From assembly GCA_937868555.1 (NCBI GenBank), contig CALMNI010000051.1, positions 1 through 24,389 of the forward strand: DNA of 24,389 nt. Reading direction: 5' to 3'. Positions within the stretch are counted from its first letter, which is position 1. Each line of letters starts with the position of its first letter. The notes beneath the pieces were generated by a model, which saw nothing but the letters and a program-made list of their open reading frames with translations, had not been told where the DNA came from and searched no databases. The DNA comes from an uncultured bacterium (GTDB taxonomy: Bacteria; Patescibacteriota; Patescibacteriia; Patescibacteriales; Patescibacteriaceae). Shown piece after piece: positions 15,157-22,940 of this stretch. The translations under genes and the position numbers were made by a program.

Positions 15157-16398
15157 ATGAAAGAAGATGCACGCAGAGCTTCCAGCAAGCACAATATCAG
15201 GCAGGCTTATCTTGAGCTAGCGGAACGCTTAGAAAAAGGGAGCCAGGCCGGAAGATACGCCGGTCTTGATGGCAATACAATTGTGGATATTGATTATCGT
15301 TCAATTGCTTCATTGGACCAAGTGAGAAAAGATCTACTCGCTTGTAGCAAGATAAGGCCAGCACGCCTCGTAACCATACCAAAACGCACGGGAGGGGAGC
15401 GACAGGTATATATATTGTCTATAGTTGATCGAATTCGAGCACGAGCTCTTTTTCGTGTGTTGGAGCCTTTGTGCGAGAAGGCGTACAGTCCCTTTCTTTT
15501 TTCTTATCGTTCCGGGCATTCTAGCCATTTTGCAAGCCGCAGTATTGCTCGGCGCTATCATCGGAATTTTGGAAATGATTTTGTTCTTACGGTTGATTTA
15601 AAAAACTATTCTGATCGCCTTGACCACATTATTCTTCGCAATAAATTACGGTCAATTGGAGTAAGCGATGATTTGCTAGGCATGATAGAGCCTTTTCTCC
15701 ATATTTCTTTATGGCAAGGCGATCATCAGTCAGTAATGGAAAGCGGTCTGCCTCAAGGCACACCCCTAACGTCATTATTTGCAAATTTATATTTAACAGA
15801 GTTAGATTTTTGTATAGGACCGCGAGTTGCACTGTATCGACGCGTGGGGGACGATTTAATTATTTTTGATAAAAGTCAGGAGAAAAGAGATTCTGCTTAC
15901 GCGCTCATTAAAGAAGGTGTTCAACTATTAAAATTAACCCTGCAGGAAAATAAAACTCATCTCGGCAAGAGCGATGAAGCATTTAGATTTTTAGGATATT
16001 CGTTCCATGATAATACTATTAGCCTAGACCAATCTTTTGTGGTTGAATTAAAGAATAGTTGGCGCAGTTCTTTTCGGGCATGTTCAGGAACGTTGCCTAA
16101 TCGTTTGCGCCGATTGAAAAAACTCGCTTTTTTTTCTGAAACAAGTTTTCACAGCACATTTTTAGAGGTTCTTCGGCAACACCCTCATCTTGATGATGAT
16201 GTGCAGATGCAGCGCTTGTCTCATCAGTTTTATAATTACGCAACGGCCGCTCTTTTTGGAGAAGCAACTCCCCGTAATCGACGACGAGCGGAGCCGCTTC
16301 TTAGAGAAATAAAATTTCCTTCATTATATGATTATTACCTCGCCTATCGCCGGGGAAGAGGAGGACTCGCTCCTCAAGCTGCTCCAGGAGCGGCGTGA
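15157..16398 (+). CDS. Divergent reverse transcriptase with VGDD active site, clade unassigned
   Basis: From ATG 15157 the protein has 413 residues (a TTG-started extension from 15013 is open but Arg/Ala-rich and unlike an RT). RT motifs in order: IPKRTGGERQ (74-83), a VDRIRARALFRVLEP helix, SPFLFSYRSGHSSH, motif A VDLKNYSDRLDH (catalytic Asp147), GLPQGTPLTSLFANLYLTELD (about 197-217, group II/UG-like rather than DGR-like, which has LTSQ), motif C YRRVGDDLIIF (Asp232/233; YADD is usual), LTLQENKTH and FLGYSF. A helical thumb-like C-terminus ends in a Gly/Ala-rich tail. No maturase, HNH endonuclease, Cas1 or nitrilase domain is seen, so it is not an ordinary group II intron protein. It overlaps the ABC-like gene by 71 nt. 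It may belong to the unknown-group/defence RTs. Confidence 0.85.
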   Translation: MKEDARRASSKHNIRQAYLELAERLEKGSQAGRYAGLDGNTIVDIDYRSIASLDQVRKDLLACSKIRPARLVTIPKRTGGERQVYILSIVDRIRARALFRVLEPLCEKAYSPFLFSYRSGHSSHFASRSIARRYHRNFGNDFVLTVDLKNYSDRLDHIILRNKLRSIGVSDDLLGMIEPFLHISLWQGDHQSVMESGLPQGTPLTSLFANLYLTELDFCIGPRVALYRRVGDDLIIFDKSQEKRDSAYALIKEGVQLLKLTLQENKTHLGKSDEAFRFLGYSFHDNTISLDQSFVVELKNSWRSSFRACSGTLPNRLRRLKKLAFFSETSFHSTFLEVLRQHPHLDDDVQMQRLSHQFYNYATAALFGEATPRNRRRAEPLLREIKFPSLYDYYLAYRRGRGGLAPQAAPGAA

Positions 16399-18085
16399 TT
16401 TACGCCTCGAAACAAAAAAATTTGCTTTTGAATGGCGTCACTATGTCTACCTTAAGCGTTTTGTTCAGCGAAATAAAAAAATATTTTGGGGACTTTTGGC
16501 TGCTCTCCTTCTTCAAACAGCGCTTGAATTAAGTTTGCCGGTGTACAGCCAATTCGCCGAGCGAAGATTAAACGCCTTTTTAGAAAAAGGATTGGCTGGT
16601 AATTTCATCATCACTATCGTCGCAGCAGTGGCTATATATTTAGTGGCGGCTTTTTTGGGTCTGCGTTTTGAAAAAACAATTATTATTCGCTTGGTTAATG
16701 ACTTGCGCGAGTATTGGTTCTCTTTGCTATTATTTCGTTCTCGCCGTCCAACAAGTAAAGACAAAGCTAAGTTATTAGCAAAATTAACATACCATTTTTC
16801 TTTGTTGCAAGGAGGAGTTGGGGCCGCTGTTACTGGTTTTATACGCTGGCTTATTAATTATTGTGCATTACTAGTACTGGGTTTTTTTGCCGGACCATTA
16901 TTATTTTCCTATGTGCTTGTTAGTTTTTTTGTCTGCCTTGGATTAGGCATAAGCGGATACTATATAGGTCTTTTTTATTTGAGCCGGGAAGCTTCTTTGT
17001 CTACTGCTATTATTAGCCATATTTCGCAAAGCATTGATCAAGCTGGGATTATCCAAGCTCAGTTTCGTGAAAAAACCTCTCTTGAAAGACTTTCTGAGTT
17101 GGTAGTGCTGGATTCAGCTCTAAAAGTAAGACGCACGCTATGGTTAGAATATGGTAATAGAATAATTTTCGCCTTACTTGTTTTGATAGGTGCTTGTGTT
17201 TCAATGGCGTTGTTGTTTGCCCCTAATGTAGCCGTAACAGCTTTTATCCCTAAAGTATCCTTGAGTTCGGGAATACTCTTTGCTTTTTTGGCGCGCCAAT
17301 TATATTTGAGTTTGCGTATAGGTCTCTACGTTGTGCCTACTAAAATAGGCTTAGTATTATCTTTACCCGAGGCAGAGCAGCCGGCGCATCGTTCTGATAG
17401 TGCCCCTGATTTTAATGCTGTACATTTCAGCAGTCGAAAAGTAAAACTGATTTCTGAAACAGAGTATATAAAAGATGTTTCGTTTATTTTTAAGCGCAAA
17501 GGACGTTATCATATATATGGAGAGGGAAGAGTTGGAAAATCTGCCTTAGCTCGTATTTTTAGCGGCCAAGCAAGACAAGAGGGCCGTCCTTGGATTGTAC
17601 GCCTAGACGGCAGGCGCTTTCGCTATCCCTTATGGCGTAAAGTTTCGCAAAAATCTTTTTTAGTAGATGGAGTAATAGGCGGAGGACCCTTGATAGGAGA
17701 AATAATTTCCGGCTGCGATCGCTTGTCGTTGAGAAGAGAGGACATCGCGGACATTATGGATTTAGTTGAACGGACTCCTGAGCTTTCATTTTTATCGCAT
17801 CTGCCTAAATTTACCGCCACGGAATTTGATCAAGCGCAGTTAACAAAAGCTGATGGTGTTTTATTGCAATTAGCATTTTGCTTGTTTCATAGACCGCGCT
17901 TAATAGTGGTTGATAATGCCGCTTTAGATATGCCGGATCCTAGGATTATAAGCCTTCTTTCCCGGTTGAATAGTATAGTACAGGAATCAATTATAATTTG
18001 TTTTTCAACGCAACGCAGGGATATAATGAATTTTTCCGAAATATATGAAATTAAAAAAAATACAGTTGTTCGCATCGAAGCGTAA
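16328..18085 (+). CDS. ABC-exporter-like membrane protein with degenerate ATPase domain
   Basis: A 585-residue protein with the exporter half-transporter layout: cytoplasmic N-terminus, about six membrane helices (roughly 52-73, 92-112, 170-190, 191-215, 278-298, 308-325), then a nucleotide-binding domain (about 370-585). Walker A is intact (GEGRVGKS, 398-405) and a Q-loop Gln is present (SQKSFLVDGVIGG, Gln441). The signature LSGGQ is LTKAD (505-509), Walker B ends VVDN so the catalytic Glu is Asn530, and the H-loop His is replaced (IIICFSTQ). It can probably bind ATP but hydrolyse it poorly or not at all. The only plausible start, ATG 16328, lies inside the RT gene; no other ATG or GTG precedes the first helix. 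It ends 41 nt inside the PLD gene. Confidence 0.85.
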   Translation: MIITSPIAGEEEDSLLKLLQERRDLRLETKKFAFEWRHYVYLKRFVQRNKKIFWGLLAALLLQTALELSLPVYSQFAERRLNAFLEKGLAGNFIITIVAAVAIYLVAAFLGLRFEKTIIIRLVNDLREYWFSLLLFRSRRPTSKDKAKLLAKLTYHFSLLQGGVGAAVTGFIRWLINYCALLVLGFFAGPLLFSYVLVSFFVCLGLGISGYYIGLFYLSREASLSTAIISHISQSIDQAGIIQAQFREKTSLERLSELVVLDSALKVRRTLWLEYGNRIIFALLVLIGACVSMALLFAPNVAVTAFIPKVSLSSGILFAFLARQLYLSLRIGLYVVPTKIGLVLSLPEAEQPAHRSDSAPDFNAVHFSSRKVKLISETEYIKDVSFIFKRKGRYHIYGEGRVGKSALARIFSGQARQEGRPWIVRLDGRRFRYPLWRKVSQKSFLVDGVIGGGPLIGEIISGCDRLSLRREDIADIMDLVERTPELSFLSHLPKFTATEFDQAQLTKADGVLLQLAFCLFHRPRLIVVDNAALDMPDPRIISLLSRLNSIVQESIIICFSTQRRDIMNFSEIYEIKKNTVVRIEA

Positions 18086-19277
18086 TGTAGTTTTTCTGCT
18101 CATACTTAGTATCATAGCTGCCGGCGGCGCAGTGTATGCTTCAAAATTATTTTTCTCACACTTGCAATCAACCCCTTTTCGCTCCTATGAACCCGCTGAA
18201 ATAATCACTGTTGATTCTGATTTTCAAGGAGAGGTATTATTTAATAACCGTCTTGGCGAAAAGCCTTTTACCGATCAATTGGTAGCGTTAATACGTAACG
18301 CCGGATATAGCATCGACGTTGCAATGTATTCAATTGACTCTCCGCAATTACGGGATGAATTATATAAGGCTGCACAGAAAAATATTCCCGTACGTATTGC
18401 TTTATCATCAACTAAATCTGAACAGCATTCGGCTCTTTTTGCTAATCCACCTTCTGGCATAAGCTTTACTTCTCTAGGGAAGGAGGGAAATAATCTCATG
18501 CATCATAAATTTCTTATTGTTGACGCGGGGAAGCCTAGTGCCGCGGTTGTGTTCGGATCCTTTAACTGGACTTTGCTTCAAGAGGCCTATGATCCGAGTT
18601 TTATGATCGTAAGCTTTGATAAAAAAATAACTAATGCGTATGAAGAGGAATTTGGCCGCCTTATAAGCGGTAAGTCTGGACCTTTGAAATTTAATGATCC
18701 AAGTTATCGGCCATGGGCCTCAGATATACATTATCGCAACGGTGAACTTGAATTATGGTGGAGCCCGGGAATTGGCGACAATGCTATAAAAAAGCGCATG
18801 CTTGATGCAATAGCGGAAGCACGCTCTTCGATTGATATCATGATTTGGCAATTAACCGATAGGGATATTGCCAATGCGCTCATAGCGAAAGCCCGACAGG
18901 GCCTGCGAATACGAATTATCACGGACGACTACAATGCCTATAAAGGAGCTTCGGTTATTGGCCAACTTGTAAAAGCGGCGGCAACTTTTCCTAATCTTAC
19001 AATATTGGATGATGCTTCGCGAAATGCCGAGATTCAAGCCCGCACATCAACATCGGATTTGCCGGTACAAGCCGACTTTAATTCTTTTTTTCATCACCAT
19101 GCCTTAATTATTGATAGAAAAGTATTGATTACGGGAACTAATAATTGGAGTTACCAGGCAAGCTATAAAAATGATGAAAGCGCTGTTGTTACTACAGTGG
19201 TTCCGCTTGTTCGCTCCTATGAGGAAGCGTTCGTCTATTTTTATAAGGAATTTCAGGCCGTTACCGGAAAAAAATAG
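18045..19277 (+). CDS. Membrane-anchored phospholipase-D-like protein with one degenerate HKD motif
   Basis: A 410-residue protein with one N-terminal membrane helix (about 14-34) and two PLD domains. The first has IDVAMYSID and HHKFLIVD (His153, Lys155, Asp160), then GSFNWT. The second has IDIMIWQLTD and HHHALIID (His350, Asp357) with His352 where Lys is expected, then GTNNWS. The PLD superfamily uses two HKD motifs to form one active site in phosphodiesterases, nucleases or lipid synthases; here the second is HxHxxxxD. The catalytic part probably faces outward, judged from the short basic N-terminus. ATG 18045 lies 41 nt inside the ABC-like gene, arguing for co-translation. A nuclease or a lipid-acting enzyme are both possible. 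Confidence 0.85.
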   Translation: MKLKKIQLFASKRNVVFLLILSIIAAGGAVYASKLFFSHLQSTPFRSYEPAEIITVDSDFQGEVLFNNRLGEKPFTDQLVALIRNAGYSIDVAMYSIDSPQLRDELYKAAQKNIPVRIALSSTKSEQHSALFANPPSGISFTSLGKEGNNLMHHKFLIVDAGKPSAAVVFGSFNWTLLQEAYDPSFMIVSFDKKITNAYEEEFGRLISGKSGPLKFNDPSYRPWASDIHYRNGELELWWSPGIGDNAIKKRMLDAIAEARSSIDIMIWQLTDRDIANALIAKARQGLRIRIITDDYNAYKGASVIGQLVKAAATFPNLTILDDASRNAEIQARTSTSDLPVQADFNSFFHHHALIIDRKVLITGTNNWSYQASYKNDESAVVTTVVPLVRSYEEAFVYFYKEFQAVTGKK

Positions 19278-19284
19278 CGGAATA

Positions 19285-19293
19285 TGTTAGGAT
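19285..19293 (+). promoter_or_regulatory. Extended -10 element before ligA, probably leaderless
   Basis: TGTTAGGAT: extended TG plus TAGGAT (19288-19293), with 7 nt to the ATG at 19301. No good -35 is visible. The form and spacing match the other start-proximal promoters in the window and suggest ligA and the genes after it are expressed separately from the RT unit. Confidence 0.45.
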
Positions 19294-19300
19294 TATATAT

Positions 19301-21421
19301 ATGAATAAAAATGAGGCAAAAAAACGAATTGAGAAGTTGCGCGCGGAAATAAATAGGCATAACTATCTCTATCATGTGCTCGATAAGCCGGAGATAAGCG
19401 ACGCTGCCTTAGATAGCCTTAAGAATTCCTTGCTCCATTTAGAGCAGGAATTCCCGGAGTTTATTAGCGCTGATTCTCCGACGCAGCGCGTTGGCGGAAA
19501 AGCTTTAGCGTCGTTTGCAAAAGTTTCGCATTTGACCCCGATGATTTCCCTGTATGATGCTTTCAGTGAAAAAGAAATGGAGGCATGGGAAGAACGGAAT
19601 CGTAAAATTGTTGGCAAGAGGGCGAGCGATGCAGGTTCGTTTGTATATCATGCCGAGTTAAAAATGGATGGTTTGGCCAGTAGCTTACGTTATAGCAAGG
19701 GGGTATTGGCACTGGGAGTCACTCGAGGCGACGGACGCGTTGGCGAAAATGTAACTGCTAATATACGTACCTTAGCTTCTGTTCCTTTGCGTTTGCGTAT
19801 TCCGCAAGAGCGAGAATTAAAGAAGCTTGGTCTGCCTTCTGGTATTACACAAGAGATACAATATGCTGCAACCGAAGGTGAAATAGAAATCCGCGGTGAA
19901 ATTATAATGACGGAAGCAACATTGCGTCGGCTTAATAAGCGTTATGAAAAACTTGGCAAACCTCTTCTTGCTAATGCCCGTAATGCCGCAGCTGGCTCAG
20001 TGCGGCAATTAGATCCAGCAATTACAGCTGAGCGATCCTTGGAATTTTATGTATATGGTATTGCCACAAATTTTAATCTTCCAAACCACCATCTTGAACA
20101 TGATATTGCCGCTTTGTTAGGCTTTAAGGTATTAAAACAAAATAAAGTCTGCTCAAATTTGAAGGAATTAATTCATTTCCATCATTATTGGGAGACTCAT
20201 CGCGATAAATTGCCTTTCGAATGCGATGGCGTCGTTGCGGTGGTGGACACAATGTCCCTCTGGCCAAAGTTGGGGGTTGTTGGAAAGGGGCCGCGTTATA
20301 TGATGGCCTATAAATTTGCTAACGAGCAGGCGACAACTAAGATGACAGGTATAACGTGGCAAATCGGGCGCACCGGCGTGCTGACGCCCACGGCTCAACT
20401 TGAGCCTGTTACCGTCAAGGGTGTGACCATTCGTAATGCCACTTTGCATAATTTTGATGAAATTGAACGGCTGGGTTTGAAAGTTGGCGACACAGTGATT
20501 GTGGAACGAGCCGGCGATGTTATCCCGAAGATTATTGGTATATTGCCAAATCTGCGTTCAGGTGCCGAAAAGCCTATCCGGCCCCCGCAGCGTTGTCCTA
20601 TGTGTGGAACAGCTGTTATCCAAAGCGAAGGCGAAGTCGCCTATAGATGTCCCAATAAGAAGTGTTACGCAGTTACTATGAGGCGTCTCATGCATTGGGT
20701 GTCCAAGGGGGCAACTGATATTCCGGGCTTAGGGCCAAAAATTATAGAGCAACTAGTGCAGGCTGGATTAGTGAGTGATGCTGCTGATTTTTATACGTTA
20801 AAAAAAGACGATATTTTATTGCTTGATAGATTTGCTGAAAAATCGGCGGATAACTTAATGAGCGCCATAGAGCAGCGCCGCCATATAACCCTGGATCGCT
20901 GTATTAATGCTTTGGGGATTCCTCATATTGGTGAAGAAAGCGCCCGGCTTCTTGCTAAAGCTGTTAGCGATTGGTCCAAAGAATTAGATATTGATGTGGA
21001 ATCTCCGTATGATATAGCATCGATAATGAAGTCTATTTCCTTGGCCTCTCTTGAAGCATTGCCCGATATAGGGGGAGTAGTGGCTCATAGTATCAAGGAG
21101 TGGTTCTCGGATAAAATGAATCTTTCTTTTTTAAAAAAACTCAAGACCGGAGGGCTTACTCTTGAGATTATTAAAAGCTCTTCGAAGGCGCAGAGTTTAA
21201 CAGGCAAGGTTTTTGTATTAACGGGAACCCTGGCAAGTTTGACCCGGGATGAGGCAAAAGCTACAATAAGAGAAATGGGCGGAACAGTTTCAGGGTCGGT
21301 AAGCAGCAAAACAGATTATGTAGTAGCTGGGGATGATCCAGGAAACAAGTATGAAAAAGCCCGCGCCTTAGGAGTTTCAATACTAAGCGAAGAAGCATTT
21401 TTAAAAATGCTCGCTCAATAA
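19301..21421 (+). CDS. ligA: NAD-dependent DNA ligase
   Basis: A 706-residue protein of normal bacterial LigA size. Domains in order: N-terminal NAD-binding Ia (about 1-70, with YHVLDKPEISD), adenylation domain with nucleophile Lys121 in KMDG and TRGDGRVGENVT, OB-fold (IGRTGVLTPTAQLEPV), a four-Cys zinc finger (Cys432, 435, 450, 455), helix-hairpin-helix repeats (DIPGLGPKIIEQL, LPDIGGVVAHSI), and a C-terminal BRCT domain (from about 630, LTGKVFVLTGT to the end). It seals nicks in replication and repair using NAD. All key residues are present. It begins the second housekeeping operon, downstream of the PLD gene and 6 nt before a pilin gene. Confidence 0.98.
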   Translation: MNKNEAKKRIEKLRAEINRHNYLYHVLDKPEISDAALDSLKNSLLHLEQEFPEFISADSPTQRVGGKALASFAKVSHLTPMISLYDAFSEKEMEAWEERNRKIVGKRASDAGSFVYHAELKMDGLASSLRYSKGVLALGVTRGDGRVGENVTANIRTLASVPLRLRIPQERELKKLGLPSGITQEIQYAATEGEIEIRGEIIMTEATLRRLNKRYEKLGKPLLANARNAAAGSVRQLDPAITAERSLEFYVYGIATNFNLPNHHLEHDIAALLGFKVLKQNKVCSNLKELIHFHHYWETHRDKLPFECDGVVAVVDTMSLWPKLGVVGKGPRYMMAYKFANEQATTKMTGITWQIGRTGVLTPTAQLEPVTVKGVTIRNATLHNFDEIERLGLKVGDTVIVERAGDVIPKIIGILPNLRSGAEKPIRPPQRCPMCGTAVIQSEGEVAYRCPNKKCYAVTMRRLMHWVSKGATDIPGLGPKIIEQLVQAGLVSDAADFYTLKKDDILLLDRFAEKSADNLMSAIEQRRHITLDRCINALGIPHIGEESARLLAKAVSDWSKELDIDVESPYDIASIMKSISLASLEALPDIGGVVAHSIKEWFSDKMNLSFLKKLKTGGLTLEIIKSSSKAQSLTGKVFVLTGTLASLTRDEAKATIREMGGTVSGSVSSKTDYVVAGDDPGNKYEKARALGVSILSEEAFLKMLAQ

Positions 21422-21427
21422 GTTTAT

Positions 21428-22645
21428 ATGAAATATACCACTAACATACATAAAGGTTTTACACTCGTTGAGCTGGTTGTAGTTATTGCAGTTATTGCTA
21501 TTTTATCAACGCTTATTATAGTTTCTTTGGATAATGCCAAAATGACTGGACGAGATACGCGGCGGCTTACCGATATTAAGCAAATACAGTTAGCTTTAAA
21601 GTTGTATTACAATGATACCGGAATGTATCCAACTACTATTACTGCCGGAGCTAGTATTGCTAATCATGGAAGCAATTATTTATTGCGAGTCCCTTCCAAC
21701 CCTTTACCCAGAACAGACAACGATTGTCCTAATCAAGATTATACATATACTCAACTTGAAGGCGGGCAGCGCTATTCTTTAACTTTTTGTTTAGGCGATA
21801 AAACTGATGACTTATCAGGCGGAATTAAAACTGCCACTGCGAACGGTATTTTGGATTGTGGTGAGGGATATGTCCCAGTGCCAGGCAGCGCGACGTTTGA
21901 TACTAATGATTTCTGCGTAATGAAATATGAAGCAAAGTGTGTCGCAAAAGCAGCACCTACATCCGGATATAAGGAGCCCACTACTCCGACGGGCGGTTAT
22001 GATAATAACGCCGTTCCATGCAATTCTGATAAAGAAGTCGCCTCTGTAGCTACCGGTTTTCCTATAACAAATATCTCTCAAACTGACGCCAGCACGTATT
22101 GCCAAGCAATAGGAGCTCATTTAATGACTAATGCCGAATGGATGACAATGGCTCGTCAATTAGAACAAGTCCCGGCAAACTGGGACAGCGGAGTGGTGGG
22201 CACAGGCACTCTCCATGGTATATATACTGCCGGCGGAATTATGGAAGATGGAGGGGTGGACACTAGCCCATCTTCCCGAGCCCAGCACGGTCTTCAGCTT
22301 TTTTCTGGCCAATATTTGTGGCATTTGGCAAACTCGGTAGGTGAATGGACTGATGATATTTGTACGGGTGGAGATGGCGAGGGAAAGTACCATACTGATA
22401 ATTCACCTAAAGAATGGTCGGAGCCAGTTTTGGATGATTACGAACGGGCAGTGGCCGGACCCAGTAACAGTGCGTGGACGTCAACTGAAGGAATAGGCAT
22501 GTTCAGCGGCTGTGATCCGGAAGAGAGCGCCTTTGTCAGGGGAGGAGATAATAATGGCAGTAACGGCAATGGCTTATTTAATCTTGATCTAAGTAAATTA
22601 CCTGGCACCTTAAGCGAGTTTATCGGTTTTCGCTGTGTTAAATAA
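21428..22645 (+). CDS. Type IV pilin fused to an FGE/C-type-lectin-like domain
   Basis: A 405-residue prepilin. G|FTLVE (Gly10/Phe11) and a hydrophobic helix are followed by a T2SSG/PilA-type head (DIKQIQLALKLYYNDTGMYP, then RYSLTFCL) to about 140. Residues from about 150 (VPVPGSATFDTNDFCVMKYEAKC) form an FGE-sulfatase/C-type-lectin-like domain: MTNAEWMTMARQLE, HLANSVGEWTDD, AWTSTEG, and a closing AFVRGG...Asn/Gly-rich...IGFRCVK. That closing pattern is the one found in variable regions of DGR target proteins, though no template for it lies in this window. The domain would sit on the pilus surface as a binding head. The gene lies between ligA and gatC with gaps of 6 and 3 nt. Confidence 0.88.
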   Translation: MKYTTNIHKGFTLVELVVVIAVIAILSTLIIVSLDNAKMTGRDTRRLTDIKQIQLALKLYYNDTGMYPTTITAGASIANHGSNYLLRVPSNPLPRTDNDCPNQDYTYTQLEGGQRYSLTFCLGDKTDDLSGGIKTATANGILDCGEGYVPVPGSATFDTNDFCVMKYEAKCVAKAAPTSGYKEPTTPTGGYDNNAVPCNSDKEVASVATGFPITNISQTDASTYCQAIGAHLMTNAEWMTMARQLEQVPANWDSGVVGTGTLHGIYTAGGIMEDGGVDTSPSSRAQHGLQLFSGQYLWHLANSVGEWTDDICTGGDGEGKYHTDNSPKEWSEPVLDDYERAVAGPSNSAWTSTEGIGMFSGCDPEESAFVRGGDNNGSNGNGLFNLDLSKLPGTLSEFIGFRCVK

Positions 22646-22648
22646 ATT

Positions 22649-22939
22649 ATGAATTTATCTTTGGCTGATATAAAAAAAATAGGCGCCTTGGCTCGTTTGA
22701 AATTAACGGAGAGCGAGGCCGCAAAATACCGCTCTGATCTCGGCGGTATTTTGCGCTACGTTGATCAATTAGCGAAAGCACCTTTAAAAAAAGGAGCTAT
22801 AAAAGATGCTTCTCAATCGTTCGGTCATTTTCGAGAGGATGAAGTTGAAGTATGGGCTCATGATGAACGCGAAGGCGCTTTGGGAAAGAATATACAGACA
22901 ACCGATCGTCAATTAAAAGTAAAAAGAATTCTTGCCTAG
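22649..22939 (+). CDS. gatC: Asp-tRNA(Asn)/Glu-tRNA(Gln) amidotransferase subunit C
   Basis: A 96-residue protein of the usual GatC size, with IKKIGALARLKLTESEAAKYRS-type N-terminal helices, the LGGILRYVDQL helix and an acidic/polar C-terminal tail that wraps around GatA. GatCAB converts misacylated Glu-tRNA(Gln) or Asp-tRNA(Asn) to the cognate form; GatC stabilises the GatA-GatB interface. It is followed directly by gatA, the standard order. Confidence 0.95.
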   Translation: MNLSLADIKKIGALARLKLTESEAAKYRSDLGGILRYVDQLAKAPLKKGAIKDASQSFGHFREDEVEVWAHDEREGALGKNIQTTDRQLKVKRILA

Positions 22940-22940
22940 T

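Noticed and set aside
15157..16398. Group II intron ORF
   Set aside because: No maturase X or HNH domain is visible after the RT core, the gene is nested in an operon with overlapping neighbours, and I see no domain V/VI-like RNA after its stop.
14926..19277. Transposon or integron boundaries around the RT unit
   Set aside because: No terminal inverted repeats, target-site duplications, tRNA or transposase/integrase genes are visible on either side.
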